From Paracoccus solventivorans (GTDB lineage Bacteria > Pseudomonadota > Alphaproteobacteria > Rhodobacterales > Rhodobacteraceae): a DNA stretch of 64,000 nucleotides. Position numbers and translations under genes: made by a program. The notes beneath the pieces are model-generated. The model had not been told where the DNA came from and ran no database searches. It saw nothing but the letters and a program-made list of their open reading frames with translations. The stretch lies in NCBI RefSeq assembly GCF_900142875.1, contig NZ_FRCK01000001.1, forward strand, positions 248,001 through 312,000, written 5' to 3'. Shown here piece by piece: positions 48,378 through 57,282 of the stretch. Positions within the stretch are counted from its first letter, which is position 1, and each line of letters starts with the position of its first letter.

Positions 48378-49022
48378 TCAGGGGGCGATCTGCTCGGCGA
48401 CGAAGCCGCTGTCGCCGCCGACGACGCGGTTCTGACCGTTCCCGAACATCACGCCGCCGGTAAAGCCGCCCACCACGGCATCGGCATCATTGCCCCGGAA
48501 CCTCCCGTCCATGTCGAGATCGGCGGTCACGTCGCCCATGGCGCTGCCGGTCAGCGTCCCCGAAACCTTGCCGGTCAGCCCGTTGCCGGTCAGCCGGCCC
48601 TCGCTGATGTCCAATTGGCCGCCCAGCGTGGGCCCCTCCTCCACGCCGATATTGTGGATGCGGCCGGTCACGCCGCCGCCGGCGAAATCGGCGCTCAGCG
48701 CCATCTGGCCCAACACGGCCTCGTATCCCTGGTCGCCCGGCCGGACATTCTGGCCGGTCATGTTCATCTCGATGAAGGCATAGCCGTCGTAATTGGCCCG
48801 GCCGGAGGTAGGCCGGGCCTGGGTTTCGGACATCGCGTCGATGCGAGACTCCATCGCAACCGCGGCCGGGTCATGAGCGTCAAATGTTTGTCCGGGCGGC
48901 ACCCCTCCACCGCCGCCGCCCGGCGGGCTGCTGCTGGACCCGCCGCTGCTGCCCATGCAGCCCGACAGCAGGATGGCGGCGACGACGGTAAGGGCGGGGC
49001 CGTCGGCTCTGGTTAACAACAT
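48378..49022 (-). CDS. Lipoprotein with TbpB-like barrel domain
   Basis: A 214-residue lipoprotein: lipobox LLSGC with Cys22, a Ser/Gly/Pro-rich linker, then repeats of DFAGGGVTGRI, GGQLDISEGRLTGNGLTG and ADLDMDGRFRGNDADAVVGGF, the small beta-barrel style of transferrin-binding-protein-like lipoproteins, ending in GGVMFGNG. ATG 49022 has GGAGAG upstream; a longer frame to 49058 is less likely. Probably a surface-exposed ligand binder exported with the barrel gene that follows. Confidence 0.65.
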   Translation of the reverse strand: MLLTRADGPALTVVAAILLSGCMGSSGGSSSSPPGGGGGGVPPGQTFDAHDPAAVAMESRIDAMSETQARPTSGRANYDGYAFIEMNMTGQNVRPGDQGYEAVLGQMALSADFAGGGVTGRIHNIGVEEGPTLGGQLDISEGRLTGNGLTGKVSGTLTGSAMGDVTADLDMDGRFRGNDADAVVGGFTGGVMFGNGQNRVVGGDSGFVAEQIAP

Positions 49023-49129
49023 GATATTCTCTCCATGGATCGTAATCGCTACGGGCAACGGCCCGGGTCCGATTACAGTCCACGGCGCGACATTCTGTCT
49101 TCACCCGCGCGGGTGAAAATCGGCGGGTT

Positions 49130-50239
49130 TCAGCGCGTCGAGCGGTCGTAAAGCCGCAGCAACTCCAGCTGCGATCCCGTCTCGGTCCGCGCCAGCAGGC
49201 TTTTCACCTGGCTGCGGATGGTTTCGGGGGACAGCCCGTGCAGCCGCGCCATCTCGTCGATGCCGTGCCCGGCGACGATGCCTTCGAGCGCGCGGCGCTC
49301 GGCGTGGGTCAGGCCGAAGCGGCGCACCATCATGTTCATGCGCTGCCGCCCCGACAGCCCCCGGCGCGGGTCGATCAGCACCGAAACGGTCGGCCCGCAG
49401 AACAGCCGCGTCTCGGCATCGCCTTGGTGGCGCACCAGCGTCAGCTGCGCGCGCGCATCCTCAAGCTGCACCGTGTCGCGGCCGGCATGGTCGCTGCGCA
49501 GCAGCTCGCCCAGCGCGGCATCCGCGCGGGGATCGGCCAGCCGCAGCGCCCCCGACAGCGGGTCGCAGCGGTGCAGCGCCGCGCCGTGGTCGGGGCCGGC
49601 GCGAAAGCGCAGCGCGCGCCCCTGCCCGACCACCAGCAGCTCGCACCCCGCCGCCTCGAGCTGCGCGGCCAGCCCCTGCGCGGTCCAGGCACGCTCGCCC
49701 AGCAGCCGATAATGGCGCACCACCTGCCGCAGCACCGGCCACGCCCGGGCCAGCCGCTCGCGCGCACGCAGCACGTCGCCGGGGTCGGTGCTGGCCATGT
49801 TCAGGGTGATCGCGGCCGATTCCTCGGGGCGGGGCGCGATCACCATGCCGGCGGTGGCCCGTAGCGGATAATGGCGCGCGAACTCCTGGTAATACGGGGT
49901 CCGCTCAAGCTGGTCGCGGGGAAGCGTCTCGATGTCGGCGGTGGCGCGGCCTTCCTCGGCATAGGGGTCGCCGGGCCACAGCGGGTTGATGGCGCTGAAG
50001 TCGCGCAGGTAAAGCTGCATGATCTCGTCAAAGCCCTCGGTGACGAAATAGCAGGGCAGCGGCTGGTTGCGGTCCGTCTGCACGAACATCGAGACATTGC
50101 CACCGGGCAGGCCCTGCGCCAGCAGCGACAGGCAGTCGGCCCAGCCGGTCTCGCCCAGCAGCGCCGACAGCGCGGCGGCCCGGAAACCGTCGACCAGCGC
50201 ATCCACATCGTCGGCGGGGGCAGCGATCCGGCGGGTCAT
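49130..50239 (-). CDS. LuxR-type helix-turn-helix regulator
   Basis: A 369-residue regulator. The C-terminal domain reads FGLTHAERRALEGIVAGHGIDEMARLHGLSPETIRSQVKSLLARTETGSQLEL, a GerE/LuxR helix-turn-helix. The first 280 residues form an unrecognised sensor-like region with no obvious autoinducer pocket. It lies 107 bp upstream of the lipoprotein gene on the same strand and may control that pair. Confidence 0.85.
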   Translation of the reverse strand: MTRRIAAPADDVDALVDGFRAAALSALLGETGWADCLSLLAQGLPGGNVSMFVQTDRNQPLPCYFVTEGFDEIMQLYLRDFSAINPLWPGDPYAEEGRATADIETLPRDQLERTPYYQEFARHYPLRATAGMVIAPRPEESAAITLNMASTDPGDVLRARERLARAWPVLRQVVRHYRLLGERAWTAQGLAAQLEAAGCELLVVGQGRALRFRAGPDHGAALHRCDPLSGALRLADPRADAALGELLRSDHAGRDTVQLEDARAQLTLVRHQGDAETRLFCGPTVSVLIDPRRGLSGRQRMNMMVRRFGLTHAERRALEGIVAGHGIDEMARLHGLSPETIRSQVKSLLARTETGSQLELLRLYDRSTR

Positions 50240-50369
50240 GGGACGGGCTCCGCTCTTCTCCGGGCGGGCCGGAATCGTTCAGGGAAATGCAGTCAGGTCC
50301 ATGGCTTGAGGAAAGGCGGGGTACCGATTCCTGTCAAGCCCTGCGTGCCATTCCCCGCCCGAGAGCGGG

Positions 50370-50561
50370 TCAGTCCCTCGGCATCCCCAGCGGCTTGCCC
50401 GCGACCACCCAGTCGCTGGGCGCCACCTCGGAGAACATTACCGTCGTCGCGGTGGGAGAGATCCCCGCCTTTTCCTCGAGCACGCGGGTGATGGCGTCGG
50501 CGATCTCCATCTTCTGGGCGTGGCTGCGGCCGGGGAACAGCTCGATGCGGACCAGCGGCAT
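50370..50561 (-). CDS. 4-oxalocrotonate tautomerase family enzyme
   Basis: A 63-residue tautomerase. After removal of Met the catalytic Pro is exposed (MPLVRIELFPGRS), followed by KMEIADAITRVLEEKAG and the conserved end VMFSEVAPSDWVVAGKPLG. Size fits the 4-OT subunit, which works as a hexamer. I use ATG 50561; the frame upstream is spurious. Substrate unknown. No aromatic meta-cleavage genes nearby. Confidence 0.85.
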   Translation of the reverse strand: MPLVRIELFPGRSHAQKMEIADAITRVLEEKAGISPTATTVMFSEVAPSDWVVAGKPLGMPRD

Positions 50562-50749
50562 GGGGGCTCCTTTTGCAAAACGGGGTGGCGGGCCGGGGGC
50601 CGCGGGACCAGCTATCCCGATTCGGGGGCGCGCCGTCCAGTGCCCGCGCGGCGGGGTGGTGACGCGGGGGCGGTACGATCTGCCGCTTTGATCCGCGCCC
50701 GGATTGCAGCGTAGAATGCCCCCGAACATCCCGCACCGCAGGAGAGAGG

Positions 50750-52885
50750 ATGATGACCCCGCCGACCCCGCCCGGCCAGCGCAGCCCCCGCCGACCCCGC
50801 CGCAGCACGTCCCGCCCCGCAGCGCGCAAAGACTCTGCTGCGCCGTTGGACGCCGCGCCGGTGGACGCCGCAGCAGTCGCGCCCGCTGGAACCTCGTCGG
50901 CAGCTGTGCCCACTACACCCGAACCTGTGGAAGCTGCAGCCGCGCCGCCGCCGGATACCGCGCCCGCACCGGCGCCCACTGCACAAAGGGCCGCCAACGC
51001 TGCGCCCCCTCTTGCCACGGCCGCACCCGCCGCTTCCGCACCCGCGCTTTCCGTGGCTGCACCGGCTACCGCCGGGCCCTCCCTCCCCGCCCCCCTGCCC
51101 TCGCCGGAACCACCCGCTGCGGCACGCCCCCAGCTGCCCCCGGTCGCGCGCGAGGAAACCCTGGGCCGCGAGGGCTATCGCATCTTCGACCGGATGCGCG
51201 CGGCCTGGTCGGCGCAGCTGACCGGCGGGCTGTCGCCTGCGGCCGCCAGCCTGGCCATGCACGACTGGGCCATGCATCTGGCCGCCGCCCCCGGCAAGCG
51301 GATGGAGCTGGCCGACAAGGCCAACCGCAAGGCGGCGCGGCTGCTGTGCCACCTGGCCGAGGTGGCGGCGAAAAGCGACGCCCCCGCCTGTATCGAGCCG
51401 CTGTCCGGCGATTACCGCTTTGCCGACGACCGCTGGCGCAAGCCGCCCTTCAGCATCTGGGCGCAGGCGTTCCTGTTGCAGCAGCAATGGTGGCACAACG
51501 CCACCAACGAGGTGCCCGGCGTGCACCCCCATCACCAGCGGCTGGTGTCCTTCATGGCGCGGCAGGCGCTGGACGTGTTCTCGCCCTCGAACTCGCCCCT
51601 GACAAACCCCGAGGTGATCGCCCGCACCGTGCAGACCGGGGGGATGAACCTGATGCAGGGGACGCTGAACTGGTGGCAGGACATGGCGCGGCAGGCGGCG
51701 GGCCAGCCGCCCGCAGGGGCCGAGGATTTCGTGGTCGGCCGCGATGTCGCGGTGACGCCGGGCAAGGTGGTCTGGCGCAACCACCTGATCGAGCTGATCC
51801 AGTACGCGCCCACGACCGGGACCGTCCACCCCGAGCCGGTGCTGATCGTGCCGGCCTGGATCATGAAATACTACATCCTCGACCTGTCGCCGCAGAACTC
51901 GCTGATCCGCTATCTGGTGGCGCAGGGGCATACGGTGTTCTGCATCTCGTGGCGCAACCCGACCGCCGAGGACCGCGATCTGAGCCTGGACGACTATCGC
52001 CGGCTGGGGGTGATGGCGGCACTGGAGGCGATCGGGGCGATCCTGCCCGAGCGGCGCACCCACGGGGTCGGCTATTGCCTGGGCGGCACGCTGCTGACCA
52101 TCGCCGCCGCCGAAATGGCGCACCGCGGCGACCGGCGGCTGGCCAGCATGACGCTGCTGGCTGCGCAGACCGACTTCAGCGAACCCGGAGAGCTGGCGCT
52201 GTTCATCGACCCCAGCCAGCTGCACGTCCTTGAAAGCATGATGTGGAGCCGGGGCTACCTGTCCTCGGACCAGATGGCGGGGGCGTTCCAGCTTTTGCGC
52301 AGCAACGACCTGATCTGGTCGCGGATGGTCCACGACTATCTGATGGGCGAGCGGCGGCCGATGATCGACCTGATGGCGTGGAACGCCGATTCCACCCGGA
52401 TGCCGTGGCGGATGCATTCGGAATATCTGCAACGGCTGTATCTGGACAACGAGCTGGCGGCCGGGCGCTTCATGGTCGAGGGCCGGCCGGCGGCGATCCA
52501 GAACATCCGGGTGCCGATGTTCGTGGTCGGCACCGAACGCGACCACGTGGCGCCGTGGCGGTCGGTCTACAAGATCCACTACCTCAGCAGCAGCGCGGTG
52601 ACCTTCGTGCTGACCAGCGGCGGCCACAATGCCGGCATCGTCAGCGAGCCGGGCCGCCCGCGCCGCCGCTACCGCATCGCGCTGCGCGAGGAAAACGGGC
52701 TTTGCCTCGACCCCGACAGCTGGACCGAGGCGGCCGAGCCGCATCTGGGGTCGTGGTGGCCGGCGCTGACCGGCTGGCTGGCGCAGCATTCCGGCGCACC
52801 CGTGGCGCCGCCGCCGATAGGGGCGCCGGACCGCGGCTATCCGGTTCTGGGCGACGCGCCGGGGGAATACGTGTTCCAGCGCTAG
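50750..52885 (+). CDS. phaC: PHA-synthase-family protein with long Ala/Pro-rich N-terminus
   Basis: A 711-residue alpha/beta-hydrolase-type polymerase that would join hydroxyacyl-CoA monomers into polyhydroxyalkanoate. The nucleophile box is GYCLGGTL (Cys443); other family features are PAWIMKYYILDLSPQNS, ISWRNPTAEDRDLSLDDY, VGTERDHVAPWRSVYK and the His of TSGGHNAGI. About 130 N-terminal residues are Ala/Pro-rich and likely disordered, making it longer than class I PhaC. No phaA, phaB or phasin gene is adjacent. GGAGAGAGG precedes ATGATG. Confidence 0.85.
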   Translation: MMTPPTPPGQRSPRRPRRSTSRPAARKDSAAPLDAAPVDAAAVAPAGTSSAAVPTTPEPVEAAAAPPPDTAPAPAPTAQRAANAAPPLATAAPAASAPALSVAAPATAGPSLPAPLPSPEPPAAARPQLPPVAREETLGREGYRIFDRMRAAWSAQLTGGLSPAAASLAMHDWAMHLAAAPGKRMELADKANRKAARLLCHLAEVAAKSDAPACIEPLSGDYRFADDRWRKPPFSIWAQAFLLQQQWWHNATNEVPGVHPHHQRLVSFMARQALDVFSPSNSPLTNPEVIARTVQTGGMNLMQGTLNWWQDMARQAAGQPPAGAEDFVVGRDVAVTPGKVVWRNHLIELIQYAPTTGTVHPEPVLIVPAWIMKYYILDLSPQNSLIRYLVAQGHTVFCISWRNPTAEDRDLSLDDYRRLGVMAALEAIGAILPERRTHGVGYCLGGTLLTIAAAEMAHRGDRRLASMTLLAAQTDFSEPGELALFIDPSQLHVLESMMWSRGYLSSDQMAGAFQLLRSNDLIWSRMVHDYLMGERRPMIDLMAWNADSTRMPWRMHSEYLQRLYLDNELAAGRFMVEGRPAAIQNIRVPMFVVGTERDHVAPWRSVYKIHYLSSSAVTFVLTSGGHNAGIVSEPGRPRRRYRIALREENGLCLDPDSWTEAAEPHLGSWWPALTGWLAQHSGAPVAPPPIGAPDRGYPVLGDAPGEYVFQR

Positions 52886-52892
52886 GCCGCCG

Positions 52893-52920
52893 CCGCCGCC
52901 CCCATCGCCGGGGGCGGCGG
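52893..52920 (+). terminator. Strong hairpin after the PHA-synthase gene
   Basis: A perfect 11-bp G+C stem (52893-52903 with 52910-52920) around ATCGCC, eight bases after the stop codon. No T-run, but otherwise terminator-like. Confidence 0.6.
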
Positions 52921-52982
52921 AGCCTTGCCGGGCGATCCTGTTCCATCTGGACCGTATATTCGAAACCCTGTAGGTTGGGGGC

Positions 52983-53321
52983 ATGGACAGCCACGCTTCT
53001 GACGACGCGGCCCCGGTCGCCATCGACCCCGAGGCCATGCGCGCCGCCGCCGACGAGGCGAGCGAGTTCCTCAAGTCATTGGGCAACCGCCATCGGCTGC
53101 TGATCCTGTGCCAGCTGGTGCAGGGGGAAAAATCGGTGGGACAGCTGGCCGAGTTCCTGCAGGTGCGCGATTCGACGGTCTCGCAGCACCTGTCGCTGCT
53201 GCGGCGCGAACGCATCGTGGCGGGGCGCCGCGACGGGCAGACGATCTGGTACCGGATCGAAAGTGACGCCGCTCGGCAGATGATGGAGGTGCTTTACGGC
53301 AATTTCTGCGCCGCGGGCTGA
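52983..53321 (+). CDS. ArsR-family persulfide sensor (SqrR/BigR type)
   Basis: A 112-residue winged-helix repressor. Cys43 (RLLILCQLVQGEKSVGQLAEFL) and Cys109 (LYGNFCAAG) sit where SqrR and BigR form a polysulfide bridge in response to sulfane sulfur; no arsenic or metal motif is present. Recognition helix VRDSTVSQHLSLLRRERI. The genes that follow on the other strand (SulP, YedE pair, DUF2892, persulfide dioxygenase) are the classical BigR targets. Its 3' end overlaps the SulP gene by 28 bp. A TATATT box lies at 52955-52960. Confidence 0.88.
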   Translation: MDSHASDDAAPVAIDPEAMRAAADEASEFLKSLGNRHRLLILCQLVQGEKSVGQLAEFLQVRDSTVSQHLSLLRRERIVAGRRDGQTIWYRIESDAARQMMEVLYGNFCAAG

Positions 53322-55051
53322 TCCTCGGCGCATGGCTCCACCGCGGCGCGCAGCGCGCAATCCGCCGCGTGCTGGGACAGGAACACCCGCCCGGTCAGGT
53401 GGTCCAGGAAATCACTGCGCTGCAGGCGGTCCATCACCGGCCCCTTTACCTCGGACAGGTGAAAGCGGATGCCGGCGTCGGCCAGGCGGCGGTTGATCTC
53501 CTGCAGGCTTTCCAGGGCGCTGGCGTCGATGTCGTTGATGGCGGGGCACATCAGCACCACGTGGCGCAGGCCCGGACGCTCGGCCACCAGCTCGGCGATG
53601 CGGTCCTCGAGGAAGCGGGCATTGGCGAAATACAGGCTTTCATCGACGCGCAGGGACAGGATTTCCGGGTGGGTGATGACCTCGTGCCGGTCGATGTTGC
53701 GGTAATGCTCGGTCCCCGGCACCTGCCCAACAATGGCGGAATGGGGACGGCTGCTGCGCCACAGATGCAGCCCCAGCGACAACGCCACGCCGGTGGTCAC
53801 CCCCTGCTCGACCCCGACCGCCAGCGTCACCAGGATCGTGCCCAGCATCGCCGCGAAATCGGGGCGCGAATAGCGCCAGGTCCGCGCGATGGCGGGGAAA
53901 TCGACCAGCGACAGCACCGCCAGGATGATGGTGGCGGCCAGCGTCGCCTGTGGCAAGTGCGACAGCAGCGGCGTCAGGAACAGCGCCGCCAGCGCGATGC
54001 CCAGCGCGGTGAACACCCCCGCCGCCTGCGTCCGCGCGCCCGCGTCGAAGTTCACCACCGAGCGCGCGAAGCCCCCCGTCACCGGATAGCCCGACGACAC
54101 CGCAGCGGCGAGATTGGCCGCGCCCAGCCCGATCAGTTCCTGATCCGGGACGATCCGTTCGCGCCGCCGCGCGGCCAGCGTCTGCGCCACCGACACCGAT
54201 TCGACGAAACCGACGATCGAGATCAGGAACGCCGCCGGCGCCAGCGCCGCGACCAGCTCGGGCGACAGATCCGGCAGCCGCGGCACCGGCAGGCCGCTGG
54301 GGATCTCCCCCACCAGCGCCACGCCGCGGGCGCCAAGGTCCAGCGCCCGGGCGATCAGGATGGTGGCGGCAATCGCCAGGATCGGGGCCGCGCGCGCGAT
54401 CATGTCGGCGGACCGCGCGTTCAACCCGGCGGCGATCAGCCAGCGCTTGGCGCTGCGGCGCGCCAGATACAGGAACCCAAGCGCCCCCGCCCCCACCGCC
54501 AGCGTCCACGGGTTCACCTGCCCCAGCTGCCGCGCCAGCCCGGCAAGGATCGCGGGCAGCGTCGCGCCGCCGCCCGGCACGCCCAGGATATGGCGCAGCT
54601 GCCCGGCCGCGATCAGCAGCCCCGAGGCGGTGATGAACCCCGAAATCACCGGATGGCTGAGGAAATTGGCCAGGAACCCCAGCCGCAGCAGCCCCATGGC
54701 GACCAGCATCACCCCCGACAGCGCCGCCAGCGTCACCGCCGCTGTCACCGCATCCGCGATGCCCGCCGCCACCACCGGCGCCACGGCCGAGGCGGTCATC
54801 AGCGACACTACCGCCACCGGCCCGACCGCCAGCGTCCGCGACGACCCGAACAGCGCGAACGCCACCAGCGGCAGCACCGAGGCGTAAAGCCCCGTCTCGG
54901 GCGGCAGCCCCGCCAGCATGGCATAGGCCAGGCTTTGCGGGATCAGCATGATCGTGACGATGACCGCCGCCAGCAGATCGGCCGACAGGGTGCCGGCATC
55001 GTAACCCCGCCCCCAGCCGAGGATGGGCATCCAGCGCTCGAGTCGTTTCAC
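53294..55051 (-). CDS. SulP-family anion transporter with STAS domain
   Basis: A 585-residue membrane protein. The SulP core (DLLAAVIVTIMLIPQSLAYAMLAGLPPETGLYASVLP; GFVESVSVAQTLAARR) is followed by a C-terminal STAS domain (LMCPAINDIDASALESLQEINRRL). In this context it may carry sulfite, sulfate or another sulfur oxyanion. Its stop lies inside the oppositely oriented ArsR gene. Last gene of the minus-strand sulfur operon. Confidence 0.9.
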   Translation of the reverse strand: MKRLERWMPILGWGRGYDAGTLSADLLAAVIVTIMLIPQSLAYAMLAGLPPETGLYASVLPLVAFALFGSSRTLAVGPVAVVSLMTASAVAPVVAAGIADAVTAAVTLAALSGVMLVAMGLLRLGFLANFLSHPVISGFITASGLLIAAGQLRHILGVPGGGATLPAILAGLARQLGQVNPWTLAVGAGALGFLYLARRSAKRWLIAAGLNARSADMIARAAPILAIAATILIARALDLGARGVALVGEIPSGLPVPRLPDLSPELVAALAPAAFLISIVGFVESVSVAQTLAARRRERIVPDQELIGLGAANLAAAVSSGYPVTGGFARSVVNFDAGARTQAAGVFTALGIALAALFLTPLLSHLPQATLAATIILAVLSLVDFPAIARTWRYSRPDFAAMLGTILVTLAVGVEQGVTTGVALSLGLHLWRSSRPHSAIVGQVPGTEHYRNIDRHEVITHPEILSLRVDESLYFANARFLEDRIAELVAERPGLRHVVLMCPAINDIDASALESLQEINRRLADAGIRFHLSEVKGPVMDRLQRSDFLDHLTGRVFLSQHAADCALRAAVEPCAEDQPAAQKLP

Positions 55052-55121
55052 GGGTCCGCTCCTTGGAAAACCCCGCGCGGGGCCCTAGGCGGCGCGGGGG
55101 CAGATGGCCGGCGAGGGGTGC

Positions 55122-55565
55122 TCAGACGCCCTGGCGGCCGGGGGCGGCGGACAGGTCCTGCCGCTTGAGGATGCGGGCCAGCAGGATGCCCGTGACCATG
55201 GCGGCGACGAACACCACCGGCTCGAATCGCATCAGCCCCAGCGCGGGGATGACACCGCCCGGGCAGAACCCCGAGATGCCCCAGCCGACGCCGAAGACGG
55301 CCGAGCCCAGCACCAGCCCCGGGTCGATGTCGCGCCTTGCCGGCAGGTGGAAGCGCCCGCCCAGCAGCGGGCCGGGCCGTTTCAGCACCAGCCGGTATCC
55401 GGCAAAGGTCACCGCCAGCGCGCCGCCCATCACGAAGATCAGCGACGGGTCCCAGCTTCCGGCGAGGTCGAAGAAGTTCAGTACCTTGGCCGGGTTCGCC
55501 ATGCCCGACAGCGCGATGCCGGCACCGAACACCAGTCCAATCAGCAGGGCAGAGATCACCACCAA
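55122..55565 (-). CDS. YeeE/YedE-family sulfur-compound transporter, second half
   Basis: A 147-residue membrane protein with GLVFGAGIALSGMANPAKVLNF and GVGWGISGFCPGGVIPAL, the two GxxxG-Cys pore repeats of thiosulfate/sulfur transporters. The GTG start at 55565 comes directly after the stop of the other half. The two short proteins together equal one full YeeE. Confidence 0.87.
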   Translation of the reverse strand: MVVISALLIGLVFGAGIALSGMANPAKVLNFFDLAGSWDPSLIFVMGGALAVTFAGYRLVLKRPGPLLGGRFHLPARRDIDPGLVLGSAVFGVGWGISGFCPGGVIPALGLMRFEPVVFVAAMVTGILLARILKRQDLSAAPGRQGV

Positions 55566-55566
55566 T

Positions 55567-55992
55567 TCAGAACCCTCCGATCAGGTGGCGGATGACGAAC
55601 ACCGTCGCGAAGGACGCCAGCATGAAGGTCACGGTAGCGACCAGCGAACGCGGCGACAGCCGGGCGTTGCCGCAGATCCCGTGCCCCGAGGTGCAGCCGG
55701 CGCCATAGACGACGCCGACCCCGACCAGCAGCCCGCTGACCACCGTCCACACCATCGGCACCGGCGATTCGAACGAGATCGCGACGCCGCCCGCCCGGAT
55801 CATCAGCGCCGGCGCGGCGATGGCGCCCAGCAGGAACGCCGCGCGCCAGCCCCAGTCCCCGGCGACCGGCAGCAGCCCGCCCAGAATCCCGGTCATGCCG
55901 GCGATGCGGCCGTGCAGCGCCATCAGCGCCACCGCCGCAACGCCGATCAGCGCACCCCCCAGCAAGGACAGCAGCGGGGTGAAGTCGGTCAT
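55567..55992 (-). CDS. YeeE/YedE-family sulfur-compound transporter, first half
   Basis: A 141-residue membrane protein ([35 protein letters not shown]) with the pore motif [20 protein letters not shown] 55992 overlaps the preceding DUF2892 gene stop (ATGA). Partner of the following gene in bringing reduced sulfur into the cell. Confidence 0.87.
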   Translation of the reverse strand: MTDFTPLLSLLGGALIGVAAVALMALHGRIAGMTGILGGLLPVAGDWGWRAAFLLGAIAAPALMIRAGGVAISFESPVPMVWTVVSGLLVGVGVVYGAGCTSGHGICGNARLSPRSLVATVTFMLASFATVFVIRHLIGGF

Positions 55993-56195
55993 TTCCGCCC
56001 CTCGATGGTGCAGATGCCCAGCAGCTTCCACACCGGGCAAAAGCGGATCGCGGCGGTGCCGATCAGCACCAGCCCGACGATCACCGATACCCAGGTCCAT
56101 GCGGTGGTGAAGCTGAACAGGAACGGCAGCAGCACCAGCACCACGCCGGCGATCAGCCGGGCGATCCGTTCGGCATTTCCAATATTCGCCTGCAT
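55989..56195 (-). CDS. DUF2892 (YgaP-like transmembrane) protein
   Basis: A 68-residue protein with two membrane helices ([17 protein letters not shown] and [26 protein letters not shown]). The [10 protein letters not shown] ending is conserved in the family. Located between persulfide dioxygenase and the YedE pair, its usual place; the molecular role is not established. Confidence 0.85.
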   Translation of the reverse strand: MQANIGNAERIARLIAGVVLVLLPFLFSFTTAWTWVSVIVGLVLIGTAAIRFCPVWKLLGICTIEGRK

Positions 56196-56223
56196 TTCCA
56201 GTCTCCTTTCCCCGGTCGCTTTC

Positions 56224-57102
56224 CTAGTCCCAAGCCGCTTCGAGCAGGTCGAGCGGAATTTTCAAGTAACGCCGCCCGTTGGATTCGGGTTCGGGCAGTC
56301 GCCCGGCATTGGTGTTGATCTGCAGCGCGTGCAGGATCAGCTTGGGCATCGGCAGGGTCTTGTCGCGCGCCTCGCGGGCGGCGACGAAATCGGCCTCGGT
56401 CAGGTATTTCGACATGTGGCAGTTGCTGGCCTTCTGCTCGGCCACGGTGGATTCCCACTTCGGCGCGCGCCCGCCCTGGCAATAGTCGTGGCCGGTGAAG
56501 ATGCGGGTCTCGTCCGGCAGGGCGAGGATGTCCTGGATCGACCGCCACAGCACATGCGCATCGCCGCCGGGGAAATCGGCGCGGGCGGTGCCGCTGTCGG
56601 GCATGAACAGCGTGTCATGCACGAAGGCCGCGTCGCCGATCACATAGGTGATCGAGGCGAGCGTATGGCCGGGCGACAGCATCACCCGCGCGGGGATGTT
56701 GCCGACGCTGAAGCTCTCGCCCTCGGCGAACAGCCTGTCCCATTGCGAGCCGTCGGCGGGGAAGTCGGGCCAGTTGTAGAACCCTTTCCACAGCTTCTGC
56801 ACCTCGACCACCTTTTCGCCGATGGCGGTCGGCGCGCCCGTCTTGCGCTTGAGGTAATCGGCGGCGGTGAAATGGTCGGCATGGGGGTGGGTGTCGAGGA
56901 TCCACTGCACCTCATAGCCCTTGTCGGCGATGAACTTCAGGATGCGGTCGGCCTGAATCGTCGCGGTCGCGCCGGATTTCTCGTCATAGTCCAGCACCGG
57001 GTCGATGATGGCGCATTTTCCGGTCGCCGGGTCGGCCACGACATATTGCACCGAGCCGGTGCGCTTTTCGTAAAACCCGGTCACTTCAGGGGCTTGGGTC
57101 AT
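56224..57102 (-). CDS. Persulfide dioxygenase-like MBL-fold protein
   Basis: A 292-residue metallo-beta-lactamase-fold protein of the ETHE1/BLH type that oxidises glutathione persulfide to sulfite. Metal ligands: LDTHPHADHFTA, SPGHTLASITY, HDTLFMPDSG and FTGHDY. ATG 57102 (MTQAPEVTGF) has GGAG upstream; an earlier in-frame ATG at 57192 lies on the promoter. First gene of the sulfur operon. Confidence 0.9.
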   Translation of the reverse strand: MTQAPEVTGFYEKRTGSVQYVVADPATGKCAIIDPVLDYDEKSGATATIQADRILKFIADKGYEVQWILDTHPHADHFTAADYLKRKTGAPTAIGEKVVEVQKLWKGFYNWPDFPADGSQWDRLFAEGESFSVGNIPARVMLSPGHTLASITYVIGDAAFVHDTLFMPDSGTARADFPGGDAHVLWRSIQDILALPDETRIFTGHDYCQGGRAPKWESTVAEQKASNCHMSKYLTEADFVAAREARDKTLPMPKLILHALQINTNAGRLPEPESNGRRYLKIPLDLLEAAWD

Positions 57103-57168
57103 CGGGGTCTGCTCCTGCGGTTCCTGTCCGTGTCTGTCCGACGCCGCTGCCGGGCGCGCGCCGCGTTC

Positions 57169-57199
57169 ATTCAATAATGCGAATATTTGCATCCTTCAA
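57169..57199 (-). promoter_or_regulatory. Promoter with ATTC-N8-GAAT site, sulfur operon
   Basis: Minus-strand TTGAAG (57194-57199) and TATTGA (57171-57176) are 17 bp apart. The inverted repeat ATTC-N8-GAAT (57169-57184) overlaps the -10 box. This matches the form I recall for SqrR operators and would block transcription until persulfide modifies the repressor. The distance to the first start codon is about 65 bp. Confidence 0.7.
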
Positions 57200-57282
57200 G
57201 GGCAATGGCGCAGGCGACAGCAGATCCGCCCCGCCCCGCGCGATGCGGGCGGGTTTGCCCTGGACCAGGGCCGCCGCGGCGT

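Noticed and set aside
50612..53215. A minus-strand frame of 867 codons
   Set aside because: Antisense to the PHA-synthase gene and the ArsR gene, with repetitive composition and no domains.
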